Shown here: one piece after another, positions 1 through 13,190 of the stretch
Layout of the letters: each line of letters begins with the position of its first letter
Position numbering within the stretch: position 1 is the first letter of the stretch
NCBI RefSeq assembly: GCF_963678635.1
Contig: NC_087063.1
Location: 48,309,220-48,373,219, forward strand
Direction: 5' to 3'
DNA length: 64,000 bases
Source: Symsagittifera roscoffensis
Taxonomy: Eukaryota; Xenacoelomorpha; Acoela; Convolutidae
The notes under the pieces: model-generated
What the model was told of the DNA's origin: nothing
Databases searched by the model: none
What the model saw: only the letters and a program-made list of their open reading frames with translations
Made by a program: the position numbers and the translations under genes

Positions 1-3000
1 GTGATGCAGTTTTCTTGTTACAAATTTTTCCACATTTGAGGAGAGTGGCGGGCTGATATTGTCATTTTGATTTTCTCAATTCTGCTCGTTTCTTCTTTTC
101 TACTTAGGTAGCAATCGTTTCCCCGGCAAAATTGCGCTGGAACATTTCGCTCAAAAAAGTTTTCAAAAAAGGTAGTTTCCACTAGCTTCTGGTATTGGCT
201 ACTGTATGTTTCTTGTTTTTTTTCACAAGTTTGTAATACACAGCGACGCTTTTTGGGTTGGTAATACGAGTAGACATTTTCACAGTTCCTGGGAATTCTT
301 TGTTTTTGATTTTGGAATTTCTGTTTTTGAAATACATATTATGTGTTCATCCTTAATGGGATTTTTTGTGGTACATTGTTTTTTCATTTTTCAGGACAGT
401 GTGTGGCTATTAAAGTCACCTTGATGTGTTTTTTGTTGTTTCAATCATCAATTCTACTGGGTCAGTGATCGTTGCAGAAAAAATTTGTGTTCTCGTGTTT
501 TTTGTCCGAAAAAAAGTTTCGTCACAGCACTGGCAGTTTTCCTTTTTTTGGTCTCAACTACCTGACATTTATTGAGTTTTTACAAACTTGAAAGGCAGTG
601 GCGTTTTTTGGGTCGGTTTTGCATTGCTTACTTGTTAATGGTACCTAGGAGTGCTTTATTTTTAGTTTCAGATTTTTTTTGGAACATGTCTTTTTTGTGT
701 TTATCAGGTTTTATTGGAACATGTGTATTGGAGTTTTTAGTTTTTGATTTGGATTTTATGTTCTGTAATATGTCTTTTTATGTGTTCATCCTTGATGCGA
801 TTTTTTGCGGTTCAATTTTTTTATTTTTGAGCACAGTGTTTGGCTAGTAAAGTCAAAGTGTTACCTGATAACCATTCATCCAGTCCACTGAGTTAGCAAT
901 CCTTGCAGAAGCGAAATGGCGCTCTAGCTTTTTTTGTCCGAAAAAGCTTGTCGTCACAGTACTGGCTGTTTCTCTTTCTTTTTGGTCTTGACTACCAGAT
1001 ATTCAAATTTGGAAGGCAGTGGTGATTTTTCGAGGTGATTAATACATTTTTTACTTGTTAATGGATTGCTTAATTTTTGACTTTTTGTTTTTGAAATATG
1101 TCTCATGTTTCACCCTTGATGCGGTTTTTTGTGGAAAAAGTTTTTTTTGTTTTCCAGAACATTGTGTTACTTGTAAAAAATTCTTGATGTGTTCATTAAT
1201 GTCCTATTCATCAAGTCTACTGGGTCAGCTATCGTTGCCGAAGCGAATTTGCGCTGTGGTTTGTTGTCCGAAAAAAAATTGTGGTTACAGTACTTGCCGT
1301 TTTCCTTTATTTTTGGTCTTTAATATCTGACATTCATTGAGTTTTCTCAAGTTTGAAAGACACTTTTGCTTTTGGGAGGTTGTTAATGCGGTGTTTATTT
1401 TTTAATGGGTTTGCTTAAATTTTGATTTCAGGTGCTTTTTTCTATTTAAACATGTCTTTTTATGTCCCTATCGGTGATGCTGTTTTTCTTTTTACAATTT
1501 TTTTCCAATTTTGAGAAAAGTATTTGGTTAATTTAATCTTGATGTGCTTATTTTTGTTCATTTCTTAAAGTATAATGGGGTAGCGACCGTTGCACCGGCG
1601 AAAGACCGCTGGAATGTTTTGTCTCAGAAAAGTTGTCACAAAAGGTTAGTTTTCACTAGCTGCTGGTCTTGGCTACTGATAATATCTTGAGTTTTCAGCA
1701 GTTTGAAGTACACAGCAACGCTTTTTTCGCTGGTAATGCAGGTGGTCACGTTGACAACTCCTGGGGGTATATCATTTTTGATTTAAGAATTTATGTTTCT
1801 GAAATATGTCTTTCTATGTGTCCAACCTTGATGCAATTTTTTGTGGTACAGTTTTTGTCACTTTCCAGGACAGTGTGTGACTAATGAGGTAATCTTGATG
1901 TAGTCTTGATGTGTTCAGTTTTTTCGGGTCTGTAATGTATTTTTACTTGTTAATGGTACCTAGGAGTGCTTTAATTTTAATTTCAGGTTTTTTCTTGAAA
2001 CATGTCTTCTTTTTGTGTTCATCAGTGATGCGATTATTTTGTGCGGTTATCAATGATATGTCTCATTTTTTGTTCATTTCTTCAATTTTAAGTGTGCTGG
2101 AGTGATTTTGTCTCAACAAACTGTCACAAAAGAGTAGTTTCTACTAGGTTCTGATCTTGGCTACTAAAAATTTAATGAGTTTTTAAAAAATTAAATAAGA
2201 AGCGGCGCTTTGTTGGGTTTGTTGTGTGTTGTGGAAAAGTTGAGTTTTCCTGGAATTATTAATTTTTGCTTTTAGGCTTTATGTTTCTGATATTTGTCTT
2301 TCTTTGTGTTCATCCTTGATGCAATTTTTTGAGCTAAGTTTTTTTCAACTTCCAGGACAGTGTCGGACTGGTAAGGTAATCTTGATGTGTTCATTGTTAT
2401 TCCATTCATCAAATCCATTAGGTTACCGATCGTTGCAGAAGCGAAAATGCGCTGGAATGTTTTTGTCTCAGAAAAATTGTCACAAAATGGTAATTTCCAC
2501 TGGGTTCTGATCTTGGCTACTGAAGGTTTCTTGAATTTCTACAAGTTTGGAATACACAGCGACCCTTTTTTGGGTTGGTAAGGGTTTGCGGACTTGTTGA
2601 GAATTCCTGGGAGTATTTTGTTTTTGATTTTGAAATTTATGTTTCTGAAATATGTGTTTCTATGTGTTCATCCACGGTGCGATTTTTTGTGCTACAATTC
2701 TGTAATTTTTCAGGACAGTGGGTGGCTACAAAATCATCTCGATATGTTCATTGTTGTTCCGTTCATCAAATCTATCGGATAGCGATCGTTGCAAAAGCGA
2801 ATTTGCGTTTTGGGAATTTTTTTAGTCCGAAAAAGTTGACGACACAGTACTGGCAGTTTTCCTTTCTTTTTCTTCCTGACTACCAGACATTCCTTGAGCT
2901 TTTACAAATTTGACAAAAGGTTGAGGCCATTTTGGGGTTGTTAATGAATTGTATATTTGTTAATGGTACCTGGAAGTGCTTAACTTTTGATTTCAGGTTT

Positions 3001-6000
3001 TTTTTCTTGAAACTTGTCTTTTTATGTCTTTATCAATGATGCAGTTTATTTGTTACATGTTTTTTCCTTTTTTGAGTTCAGTGTCTGGCTACTATATTTA
3101 TCTTGATATGTTCGTTTTTGTTCTGTTCTTTAACTCTACTGGGATAGCGATCGTAGAAGAAGCGTAATTGCGCTGAAGTGTTTTTGTTCCAATTAAATTG
3201 TCACAAATTGGTAGTTTCCACTAGCTTTGGCTCTTGGCTACTGAAAATTTCTTAAGTTTCACAGGTTTGAAATACACAGCGACCTTTTTTTTTGGGTTGC
3301 TAATGCTTTTCGGAATGTTAAAAGTTTCTGGAAGTTCTTTGTTTTTGATTTTGGATTTTTTGTTTCTGAAATATGTCTATTATGTGTTCATCCTTGATGC
3401 GGGTTTTGGAGGTAATTTTTTTTCATTTTTCAGGACAGTGCGTGGCTATTAAAGTCATCTTGAAGTGTTCCTTTTTGAAATACGTCTCATGTGTTCATCC
3501 TTGATGCAATTTTTTGTGGTAATTTTTTAAATTTTTTTTGGTAATTTTTGTGGTAATTTTTTCAAATATACTGACGTTGCGATCGCTGCATAAGCGAATT
3601 TGCACTGTGGTGTTTTTTTTTGTCTGAAAAAATTGTCGTCACTGTAGTGGCAGTTTTCCTGTCTTTTTGTTCTTGATTACCAGACGTTCATTGAGTTTAA
3701 CAAATTGAAAAGACAATGGTGCTTTTTTCGGTTTGTTATTGCATTGTTTACTTGTCCTTGGAATGCTAAAATTTTGATTTCAAGATTTATTTCTATTTGA
3801 ATATGTCGTTTCATGTCTTTCGGTATGATTATGTCTTCGTATCATTAATGCGGTTTTTCTTGTTACAGGTTTTTCCACTTTTGAGGACAGTGTCTGCCTA
3901 CTATAATCATTTTGATGTGCTAATTTATGTTAGTTGATATCTTCAATTCTTCTACGTTAGCGACCGTTGCATCAGCGAAAATGCGTTGGAATAAATTTGT
4001 CTCAAAAAAATTTTCACAAAATTGTAGTTTCCACTAGCTTCTGTTTTTGGCTACTGAAGGTTTCTTAAGTTTTCACAAGTCTGAAACGCACAGCGACGCT
4101 TTTTTGGATTGTAAATGGGATACTAAGGAGTAATCCTGGGAATAATTACTCTTTAAATTTGGAGTTTATGTTTTTGAAATATGTCTTTTCAAGTGTTCAT
4201 CCTTGATGCGATTTTTTGTGGTACAATTTTTTTTTCATTTTCCAGGATAGTGTGCGGCTTGTAAAATCATCTTGATATGTTCATTGTTGTTCTACTCGTC
4301 AAATACTCGTTGTTCTACTGAGGAAGTGACCGTTGCAGAAGCGAACTTGCGCTGTGGTGTTTTTTTGTCCAAAAAATTGTCGTCACAGTACTGGTAGTTT
4401 TTCTTTCATTTTGATCTTGACTACCAGACTTTCATTGAGTTTTCACAAAGTTGAAAGACAAAAGACAGTGGTGCTTTTGTTGTGAAGTTGTTATTGCATT
4501 GTTTGCTTAATAGTGGAGTGCTAAATTTTTGATTTCAGGATTTTTTCTATTTAAACATGTCGTTTCATGTCTTTATCAGTGATGTAATTTTTCTTCTTAC
4601 AAGTTTCTCCACTTTTGAGGACAATGTCTGTCTAATATAGTCAACTTGATGTGCTCATTTATGTTCATTTCTTCAATTCTTTTGGAATAGCGATCGCTGC
4701 ACCAGCGAAACTGCGCTGGAAAAACTTTGCCTCAAAAAAGTGACACAAAATGGTAGTTTCCACTAGATTCTGGTCATGGCTACTAGTTGTTTCTTGAGTT
4801 TTCACAAGTCTGGAATGCACGTGACGTGTTTTTGGGTTGATATTGCGGGTTGACATGTTGAAAATTCGTGGGAGTACTTAGTTTTGGATTTTGGAGTTTA
4901 TGTTTCTGACATATGTCTATTTTGTGTTCATCCTTGATGCGATTTTTTGTGGTACAATTTTTTTTCCTTTTCCAGGACAGTGTGTGACTAGTAAAGTCAT
5001 CTTGATTTGTTCATTGTTGTTCTATTCGTCAAATAAACTGAGGTAGCGATCGTTGCACCAGCGAGATTGCGCTGAAAAATTTTTGTCTAAATAAAGTTGT
5101 CACAAAATTGTAGTTTCCAGTAGCTTCTGGTCTTGGCTACTGAATGTTACTTACGTTTTGACAATTCTGAGTTGCCCAGTGACGCTTTTTTGGGTTGTTA
5201 ATCAGGGTATACATGTTGAAATTTCCTGGGAGTACTTCAATTTTGATTTTGGAGTTTAAGTTTCTGAAACATGTCTTTTTATGAGCTCATCCTTGATGCA
5301 ATTTTCGTGGTACAATTTTTTCTAAATTTCCAGGAAAGTGATTGACTAGTGAGATAATTTTGATGTGTTCTTTGTTCATTTAACTATCAAATATATTGAG
5401 GTAGCGATTGTGCAGAAGCAAATTTGCGCTGTGGTGTTTTTTGTCCGAAAAAAAAACTGTCGTCACAGTACTGGCAGTTTTCCTTTCTTTTTTATATTGA
5501 CTACCAGACTTACATTGAGTTTTCACAAATTTGAAAGACAATGGTGCTTTTAGGAGGTTTCTGATGCACTGTTTAATTGATAATGGTGCGCAATTTTTTG
5601 ATTTCAGGGTTTATTTCAATTTAAACAAGTCGTTTCATGGCTTCATCAGAGATGCGGTTTTTCTTGTTACAAGTTAATCCACTTTTGAGGACAGTGTCAG
5701 TCTAATATTATCACCTTGATGTGCTCATTTAACTTCATTTCTTCTACCCTACTAGGGTAGCAATCGTTGCGCCAGCGAAACTTGCGCTAAACAATTTTTG
5801 TCTCAATAAAGCTGTCACAAAATGTAGTTTCCACTAGCTTCTGGTCTTGGCTAAAGAAAGTTTCTTGAGTTTTGTTAATTCTAAAATTCACAGCGACACT
5901 TCTTTGGGTTGTTAATGCAGGTGTACATGTTGGAAGTTCCTGGGAGTACTTACACTTTGATTTTGGAGTTTATGTTTCTTGCAATTTTTGTGGTACTTTT

Positions 6001-9000
6001 TTTTATTTTCCAAGACAGTGAGTGACTAGTAAGATAATCTTGATGTGTTCAGTGTTGATCTATTCATCAAATCTACTGGGGTGACGATCGTTGCAGAACC
6101 GAAATTGCGCTGTGGTATTTTTGTCCGAAAAAAATTCTCGTCACACTACTGGCAGTTTTCCTTTTTATTGGTTTTGACTACCATACATTCAAAATTGAAA
6201 GGCAGTGGTGATTTTTTGGGGTGGTTAATACATTGTTTACTTGTTAATGGATTGCTTAATTTTTGAATTTCTGTTTTTGAAAGATCTCTCATGTTTCATC
6301 CTTGATGCGGTTTTTTGTAGTACACTTTTTTTTGTTTTCCAGAACCTTATGTTACTAGTAAAATAATCTTGATGTGTTCATTAATGTCCCATTCATCAAG
6401 TCTACTGGGTCAGCGATCGTTGCAGATGCGAATATGCGCTGTGGTTTTTTTATCCGAAAAAAAATTGTCGTTACTGTATTTGCAGTTTTCTTTTCTTTTT
6501 GGTTGTTACTACAAGTTATTAATTGAGTTTTTGCTCATTTGTGGTTACTTTTGGGGTTGTTAATGCATTGTTTCCTTGTTAATGGAGTGCTTAAATTTTG
6601 ATTTCACTTTTTTTTCTTTTTAAACATGTTTTTTTTTGTCTTTATCAGTGATGCAGTTTTTCTTTCACAAGTTTTTCCACTTTTGAAGACAGTGTCGGGT
6701 TGATATTGTCATCTTGATCTGCTCGATTTTGTTCATTTCTTCAATTCTACTAGGGTAGCCATCGTTGAAGAATTGTTTTTGCGCTGGAGTGTTTTTGTCG
6801 CAATAAATGTCACAAAATGGTAGCTTCCACTGTTCTGCTCTTGGCTACTGAGTGTTTCTTGAGTTTTCACAAATTTGAAACAAAAAACCACGCCTTTTTT
6901 TAGGTTGGTTAATCGTTTGGGCCTGCCGAAATTTTCTAGGAGTACATATTTTCTGGTTTAAGTCTCTATGTTTTTGAAATATGTCTTTTTATGTGTTCAT
7001 CCTCGATACGATTTTTTGTAGTACAAATTTTTGCAAATTTCAGCACAGTGTGTGGCTCTTAAACGCATCTTGATGTGGTCATTGATGTTCCATTCATCAA
7101 ATCTACTGGGGTAGTGATCGTTGCAGAAGCGAATTTGCGCTGTGGTTTCTTTTTTTGGTCCGAAAAAATGGTCCTCACAGTACTGGCAGTTTTCCTTTCT
7201 TTTTGGTCTTGACTACCAGACATTCCTTGAGTTTTCACAATTTTGAAAGAAATGAGGGCTTTTTGGGGATGTTAATGAATTGCATACTTGTCAATGGTAC
7301 CTCGAAGTGCTTAATTATTGATTTCAGGTGTTTTTTTTCTTGAAACATGTCGTTTTTTGTCCTTATCAGTAATGCGGTTTTTTCTTGTTACAAAGTTTTC
7401 CAATCTTGAGGACAGCATTCGGCTATCCTAGTCATCTTGATGTGCCCAAATTTTTTTCATTTTTTCACTTATACTGGGGTAGCGATCGTTGAAATAGCGT
7501 AAATGCGCTAAAGTGGTTTGTCCCAATGAAGTTGTCACAAATTTGTAGTTTCCACTAGCTTCGGTTCTTGGCTAATGGACGTTTCTTGAATTTTCACAAA
7601 TTTAAAATACACAGCGACGCTTTTTTGGTTTGATAATGCTTTGCGGACATGTTGAAAGCTCCTTGGAGTACTTAGTTTATGACTTTGGAATTTGTGTTTT
7701 TGAAATATGTCTCATGTGTTCATCCTTGATGCGATTTTTTGTGGTACAGTTTTTGTCACTTTCCAGGACAGTGTGTGACTAATGAGTTAATCTTGATGTA
7801 GTCTTGATGTGTTCAGTTTTTTCGGGTCTGTAATGTATTTTTACTTGTTAATGGTACCTAGGAGTGCTTTAATTTTATTTTCAGGTTTTTTCTTGAAACA
7901 TGTCTTCTTTTTGTGTTTATGAGTATTACCATTTTTGAGGAGAGTGTCGGGCTGATATTGTCATCTTGATTTGCTCATTTCTGCTCGTTTCTTCATTTCT
8001 ACTGAGGTAGCGATCGTTTCCCCGGCAAAAATGCGCTGGAACATTTTGCTCAAAAAAGTTTTCACAAAATGGTAGTTCCCACTAGCTTCTGGTCTTGGCT
8101 ACTGTATGTTTCTTGTTTTTTTCACAAGTTTCTAATACACAGCGACGCTTTTTGGGCTGGTAATACGAGTAGACATTTTCACAGTTCCTGGGAATTTTTT
8201 GTTTTTGACTTTGGAATTTCTGTTTTTGAAATATATATTATGTGTTCATCCTTAATGGGATTTTTTGTGGTACATTGTTTTTTCATTTTTCAGCACAGTG
8301 TGTGGCTCTTAAACGCATCTTGATGTGGTCATTGATGTTCCATTCATCAAATCTACTGGGGTAGTGATCGTTGCAGAAGCGAATTTGCGCTGTGGTTTCT
8401 TTTTTTGGTCCGAAAAAATGGTCCTCACAGTACTGGCAGTTTTCCTTTCTTTTTGGTCTTGACTACCAGACATTCCTTGAGTTTTCACAATTTTGAAAGA
8501 AATGAGGGCTTTTTGGGGATGTTAATGAATTGCATACTTGTCAATGGTACCTCGAAGTGCTTAATTATTGATTTCAGGTGTTTTTTTTTCTTGAAACATG
8601 TCGTTTTTTGTCCTTATCAGTAATGCGGTTTTTTCTTGTTACAAAGTTTTCCAATCTTGAGGACAGCATTCGGCTATCCTAGTCATCTTGATGTGCCCAA
8701 ATTTTTTTCATTTCTTCACTTATACTGGGGTAGCGATCGTTGAAATAGCGTAAATGCGCTAAAGTGGTTTGTCCCAATGAAGTTGTCACAAATTTGTAGT
8801 TTCCACTAGCTTCGGTTCTTGGCTAATGAACGTTTCTTGAATTTTCGTTTGGTTTGATAATGCTTTGCGGACATGTTGAAAGCTCCTTGGAGTACTTAGT
8901 TTATGACTTTGGAATTTGTGTTTTTGAAATATGTCTCATGTGTTCATCCTTGATGCGATTTTTTGTGGTACAGTTTTTGTCACTTTCCAGGACAGTGTGT

Positions 9001-11286
9001 GACTAATGAGTTAATCTTGATGTAGTCTTGATGTGTTCAGTTTTTTCGGGTCTGTAATGTATTTTTACTTGTTAATGGTACCTAGGAGTGCTTTAATTTT
9101 ATTTTCAGGTTTTTTCTTGAAACATGTCTTCTTTTTGTGTTTATGAGTATTACCATTTTTGAGGAGAGTGTCGGGCTGATATTGTCATCTTGATTTGCTC
9201 ATTTCTGCTCGTTTCTTCATTTCTACTGAGGTAGCGATCGTTTCCCCGGCAAAAATGCGCTGGAACATTTTGCTCAAAAAAGTTTTCACAAAATGGTAGT
9301 TCCCACTAGCTTCTGGTCTTGGCTACTGTATGTTTCTTGTTTTTTTCACAAGTTTCTAATACACAGCGACGCTTTTTGGGCTGGTAATACGAGTAGACAT
9401 TTTCACAGTTCCTGGGAATTTTTTGTTTTTGACTTTGGAATTTCAGTTTTTGAAATATATATTATGTGTTCATCCTTAATGGGATTTTTTGTGGTACATT
9501 GTTTTTTCATTTTTCAGGACAGTGTGTGGCTATTAAAGTCTTCTTGATGTGTTCCTTGTTGTTTCAATCATCAATTCTACTGGGTCAGTGATCGTTGCAG
9601 AAAAAAAGTTGTTCTCTCGTGTTTTTTGTCCGAAAAAAATTGTCGTCACAGTACTAGCAGTTTTCCCTTTTTTGGTCTCAACTACCTGACTTTTATTGAG
9701 TTCTTACAAACTTGAAAGGCAGTGTCGTTTCTCGGGTCGGTAATGCCTTGCTTACTTGTTAATGGTACCTAGGAGTGCTTTATTTTTATTTTCAGGTTTT
9801 TTTGTAACATATCTTTTTTGTGTTTATCAGTGACGCAGTTATGCTCGTTACAAATCTTTCAATTTTGAGAAAAGTATTCGGCTAATTTAACCTTGACATG
9901 CTTACTTTTTGTTCAGTTGTTCAATTCTAAGTGTGCTGGAGTGTTTTTGTCTCAAAAAATTTGTCACAAAAAAGGCTAGTTTCTACCAGTTTTTTGTCTT
10001 GGCTACTGAATTTTTCCTGAATTTTCACAAGTTTGAAAAACACAGCGACGCTTTTTTGGGTTGAAAATGCCGGTAGACATGTTGACAGTTCATTGGAGTT
10101 TTTAGTTTTTGATTTGGATTTTATGTTCTGTAATATGTCTTTTTATGTTTTCATCCTTGATGCGATTTTTTGTGGCGCAATTTGTTCATTTTTGAGGATT
10201 TTTTTTTCATTTACTGAGTTAGCGATCCTAGCAGAAGCGAAATTGCGCTCTAGTGTTGTTTTGTACTGGCAGTTTTTCTTTCTTTTTGATCTGACTACCA
10301 GACATTCAAATTTGAAAGGCAGTGGTGATTTTTCGGGGTGGTGAATACATTGTTTACTTGTTAATGGATTGCTTAATTTTTGAATTTCTGTTTTTGAAAT
10401 ATGTCTCATGTTTCATCCTTGATATGGCTATTTGTGGAAAAGTTTTTTTTCCAGAACATTGTGTTACTAGTAAATTAATCTTATGTGTTCATTAATGTCC
10501 CATTCATCAAGTCTACTGGGTCAGCTATCGTTGCCGAAGCGAATTTGCGCTGTGGTTTTTTGTCCGAAAAAAAATTGTGGTTACAGTACTTGCCGTTTTC
10601 CTTTATTTTTGGTCTTTGATATCTGACATTCATTGAGTTTTCTCAAGTTTGAAAGACACTGTTGCTTTTGGGGGGTTGTTAATGCGTTGTTTAATGAATA
10701 GTGGTGTTTGCATAAATCTCGATTTCAGGTGCTTTTTCTATTTAAACATGTCTTTTTATGTCCCTTTCAGTGATGCGGTTTTTCGTTTTACGATTTTTTC
10801 CAATTTTGAGAAAAGTATCTGGCTAGTTTAATCTTGATGTGCTTATTTTTGTTCATTTCTTCAATTCTAATGGGGTAGCGACCGTTGCACCGGCGAAACA
10901 GCGCTGGATTGTTTTGTCTCAGAAAAGTTGTCACAAAAGGGTAGTTTCCACTAGCTTCTGATCTTAGCTACTGAATATATCTTGAGTTTTCACCAGTTTG
11001 AAGTACACAGCAGCGCTTTTTTGGCTGGTTATGTGGGTGTTCACGTTGACAATTCCTGGGATTACTTCATTTTTGATTTATGAATTTATGTTTCTGAAAA
11101 ATGTCTTTCTATGTGTCCACCCTTGATGCGATTTTTGGGGTAAAATTTTTGTCACTTTCCAGGACAGTGTGTGGCTAATGACGTAATCTTGATGTAGTCT
11201 TGATGTGTTCAATTTTTTTGGGTCTGTAAGGTATTTTACTTGTTAATGGTACCTAGGAGTGCTTTATTTTAATTTCAGGTTTTTTT
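1..11286. repeat. Complex T-rich satellite array, left block
   Basis: The whole stretch is built from diverged half-units of about 340-365 bp, recognisable by a box resembling TAGCGATCGTTGCAGAAGCG at about 890, 1228, 1577, 2422, 2778, 3142, 3573, 3957, 4322, 4687, 5042, 5399, 5757 and onward. Two kinds of half-unit occur. Kind A carries GTCGTCACAGTACTGGCAG and then CTACCAGACATTC. Kind B carries CACAAAATGGTAGTTTCC and then GGCTACTGAATGTTTC. They align with each other, so they are old duplicates. The plus strand is strongly richer in T than in A. About 1-1900 resembles about 9130-11200, a long-range repeat of about 9.1-9.3 kb. The many plus-strand ORFs of 60-110 codons are by-products of repeated T-rich sequence. 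The right block at 33828-44905 continues the same array. Confidence 0.9.
7041..9516. repeat. Recent tandem duplication inside satellite (period 1250 bp)
   Basis: The segment starting CAGCACAGTGTGTGGCTC at 7041 starts again at 8291 and then follows the first copy almost base for base for about 1.2 kb. The second copy lacks about 26 bp near position 8847, where the first copy reads on through the phrase ACACAGCGACGC, so later offsets shrink to 1224. Identity is far higher than between ordinary half-units, so this is a late unequal-exchange event. Confidence 0.9.
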
Positions 11287-12176
11287 TGTAACATTCGCCC
11301 AAATACTACAGAGTGACGGAGCGTAGAAAAAGTACCTATTAACGACTGGCCGGCGTCAGTTACCTAAATTATACTCGTTTTTCACCGTGTCGAGCTAGCC
11401 AGTTGATTTTCTGGTCTGTCTAGGGCTAAGTAAAAAGTTACCATTTTTAGGCCATCAGTCAAACGACTTTTTATCAGCTTTCGTTTACATGCGAACACAA
11501 CCACATAGCTGGGTCTCGGATCCTCAGACTACGTGATTGTTATTAAAAAAAACACGGCTCGAATACCCCATTTTACTATGTTTTTGGTGACAGTTCTATA
11601 TTAAATCCATTGGAGATGGATTGACCCTTTCCTCTTTCTAGCTACTCATATTCTAAAATATCAATCAATATCGGTGTTAAATCAAAGTTTTATGGCATCA
11701 GAGTAGCTAAAAAGTCAGATATTATAGTCCCTCACCATATACTGTCTCTGGTGGCCGAGCCTCCGCTTCCGTGATTTCGCTGTAACAACGTCGTTATTAC
11801 TCCCAATTCTTGGCACGGGAGGGTACTTCTCTTTACTCCTGCCCCACTGAAGCCTCCTTTCCACCTGTTTTCTCTGATTAGCTGTCTTATCGTGCGTGAT
11901 TGTCACGATAAGAGGCTTCGTTTCTTCTATCGTTCCCGTACGACTGTTTTTCACTACTTCAGCTGTAGCTGTAGTTCTGCTTCTCGTCACTTTTTGGCTC
12001 AAATTGGCCGTTTTTACATTTCTGAGAAATGTGACGTCACTTATCGATTTTTTGAAAATTAAAATTCCAGAATGTTTTAACCCTCCTTCGCAACAGTTTT
12101 TTAGTTTTTTTTATCGCTATGGCCTCTATTTCTACTTTCGTGTCGTGCCGGAATGTTGCGCTGTGTCAATCTGGCA
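11287..12176 (-). repeat. 3' LTR of the giant element
   Basis: This 890 bp repeat matches 32954-33827 from TGTAACATTCGCCC at its plus-strand start to CAATCTGGCA at its end. I judge the two LTRs to be about 92-93% identical by eye, with scattered substitutions and short indels. That fits an old insertion. Because the element runs on the minus strand, this left copy is the 3' LTR. No convincing polypurine tract is visible just to its right; the purine-rich phrase CCGGGGAGTATG at about 12190 is the nearest candidate. Confidence 0.9.
11715..12002 (-). CDS. Possible small ORF inside the 3' LTR
   Basis: This is a 95-codon basic reading frame beginning MSQKVTRSRTT. The matching place in the other LTR (33387-33662) has a frame beginning MSQKLTRNRTT that stays open for 91 codons. 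Between the two copies the only indel within the frame before the divergent C-terminus is 6 bp, which keeps the frame, while indels elsewhere in the LTR are not multiples of three. Most substitutions do change the amino acid, so purifying selection is not evident. It could be the start of a protein spliced or read from the LTR, or chance. No family is recognised. Confidence 0.25.
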   Translation of the reverse strand: MSQKVTRSRTTATAEVVKNSRTGTIEETKPLIVTITHDKTANQRKQVERRLQWGRSKEKYPPVPRIGSNNDVVTAKSRKRRLGHQRQYMVRDYNI

Positions 12177-12946
12177 GAATGGCACATACTCCCCGGACAG
12201 TCCCCATCAATGTCCCCATTGATCGCATAACACCGGATTATTGTCAAGTAGTCTTCCAGTTCTCTATAATCAAACTTACAAATCGCATCAGAAAATGAAA
12301 CTTATCTACTCCACCTCAACTCACTACTTTTCATAAGTGGCATCATACTACATCTCAATGTCTTTCAAAATTTTAACAAAATTAGCACCATGAGGATTGT
12401 CCTAAATAAAAAAAATTTTCTGACTACTTACGTCATCTTGCCATAAAATTTCTTCTCGCTCTTGCTTGATTAAAAATTTGGGACGTGGCACAACCACGCA
12501 CCCGTTGAAATTAACCTAATGTCACTCTTCAAGTATAATCAGTTATTTATGCTGTCGTCCTCAATATTAAAACTAAGAAACTCTGTGGCTAGGAAAGGTA
12601 ATGAGGTACTCAACCTCTTCGAGCGAGCGTACCCAAACCCACCAGATCGCCACACAGTGAACACGTGTCCTACACAGGTTAAAAACTTCAGTCGTGTTTG
12701 AATAGGTAAATATACTCGCCTATGTTCTCCATATATATAAATAGCACAACAAAAGTTTTCATTGCCATTCAACAATTGCAACAATTTATTAGTTTTAAAG
12801 CCTGGTCTGACCAAAATAAATTTAAAAAAAAGTTTAACAGTTCTAATAATCAAATTGTTGATTGGTATAAGTTTTAGCACACAAAGACAATCAAGTTGTT
12901 CTCCTTCTCTCTTCACTTTTCACTTTTCTCTCTCATCACCTCTTCG
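12177..12946 (-). other. 3' non-coding region of the giant element
   Basis: This AT-rich stretch lies between the apparent end of the second coding block and the 3' LTR. It contains only short frames with no recognisable protein features. A 125-codon minus frame at 12539-12916 has a composition unlike the neighbouring coding blocks, and I do not call it. Confidence 0.5.
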
Positions 12947-13190
12947 TCACTCCATTGCTTCTTGTTCTTGCTCTTCGTTTTCACTGTCTTCTAGAACCTT
13001 CTCCAACATGTCCACAGAGTTGCGGGCCGTCCCCCAACTCTCCTGCTCTAACAGCCTCGGTTTGCAACAAGGTAGCAAGTCCATATTCACCTTTTGCTCC
13101 CTGTTCCTGCAAAAGCTGTTGTGAAGACACAGGCTCCCATTCCGTTCTAGGTCAGCTCGTAAGACCTCTCTCTTTTCAGTTTTCTTTACT
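12947..13190 (-). pseudogene. ORF2, likely acidic C-terminal tail
   Basis: In the minus frame that ends at the TGA at 12947-12949, the last residues read MLEKVLEDSENEEQEQEAME, a strongly acidic tail. It is followed directly by a basic, low-complexity, non-protein-like stretch. Upstream, the more protein-like reading changes frame at about 13040-13070, so an indel probably breaks the gene here. I infer that this is the natural end of the element's second coding block. The placement rests on composition only. Confidence 0.4.

Noticed and set aside
206-10831. Dozens of plus-strand ORFs of 60-110 codons in the satellite
   Set aside because: They recur with the repeat, are very rich in Phe, Leu and Ser through T-runs, shift frame between units and show no domain. 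They are by-products of T-rich repeats.
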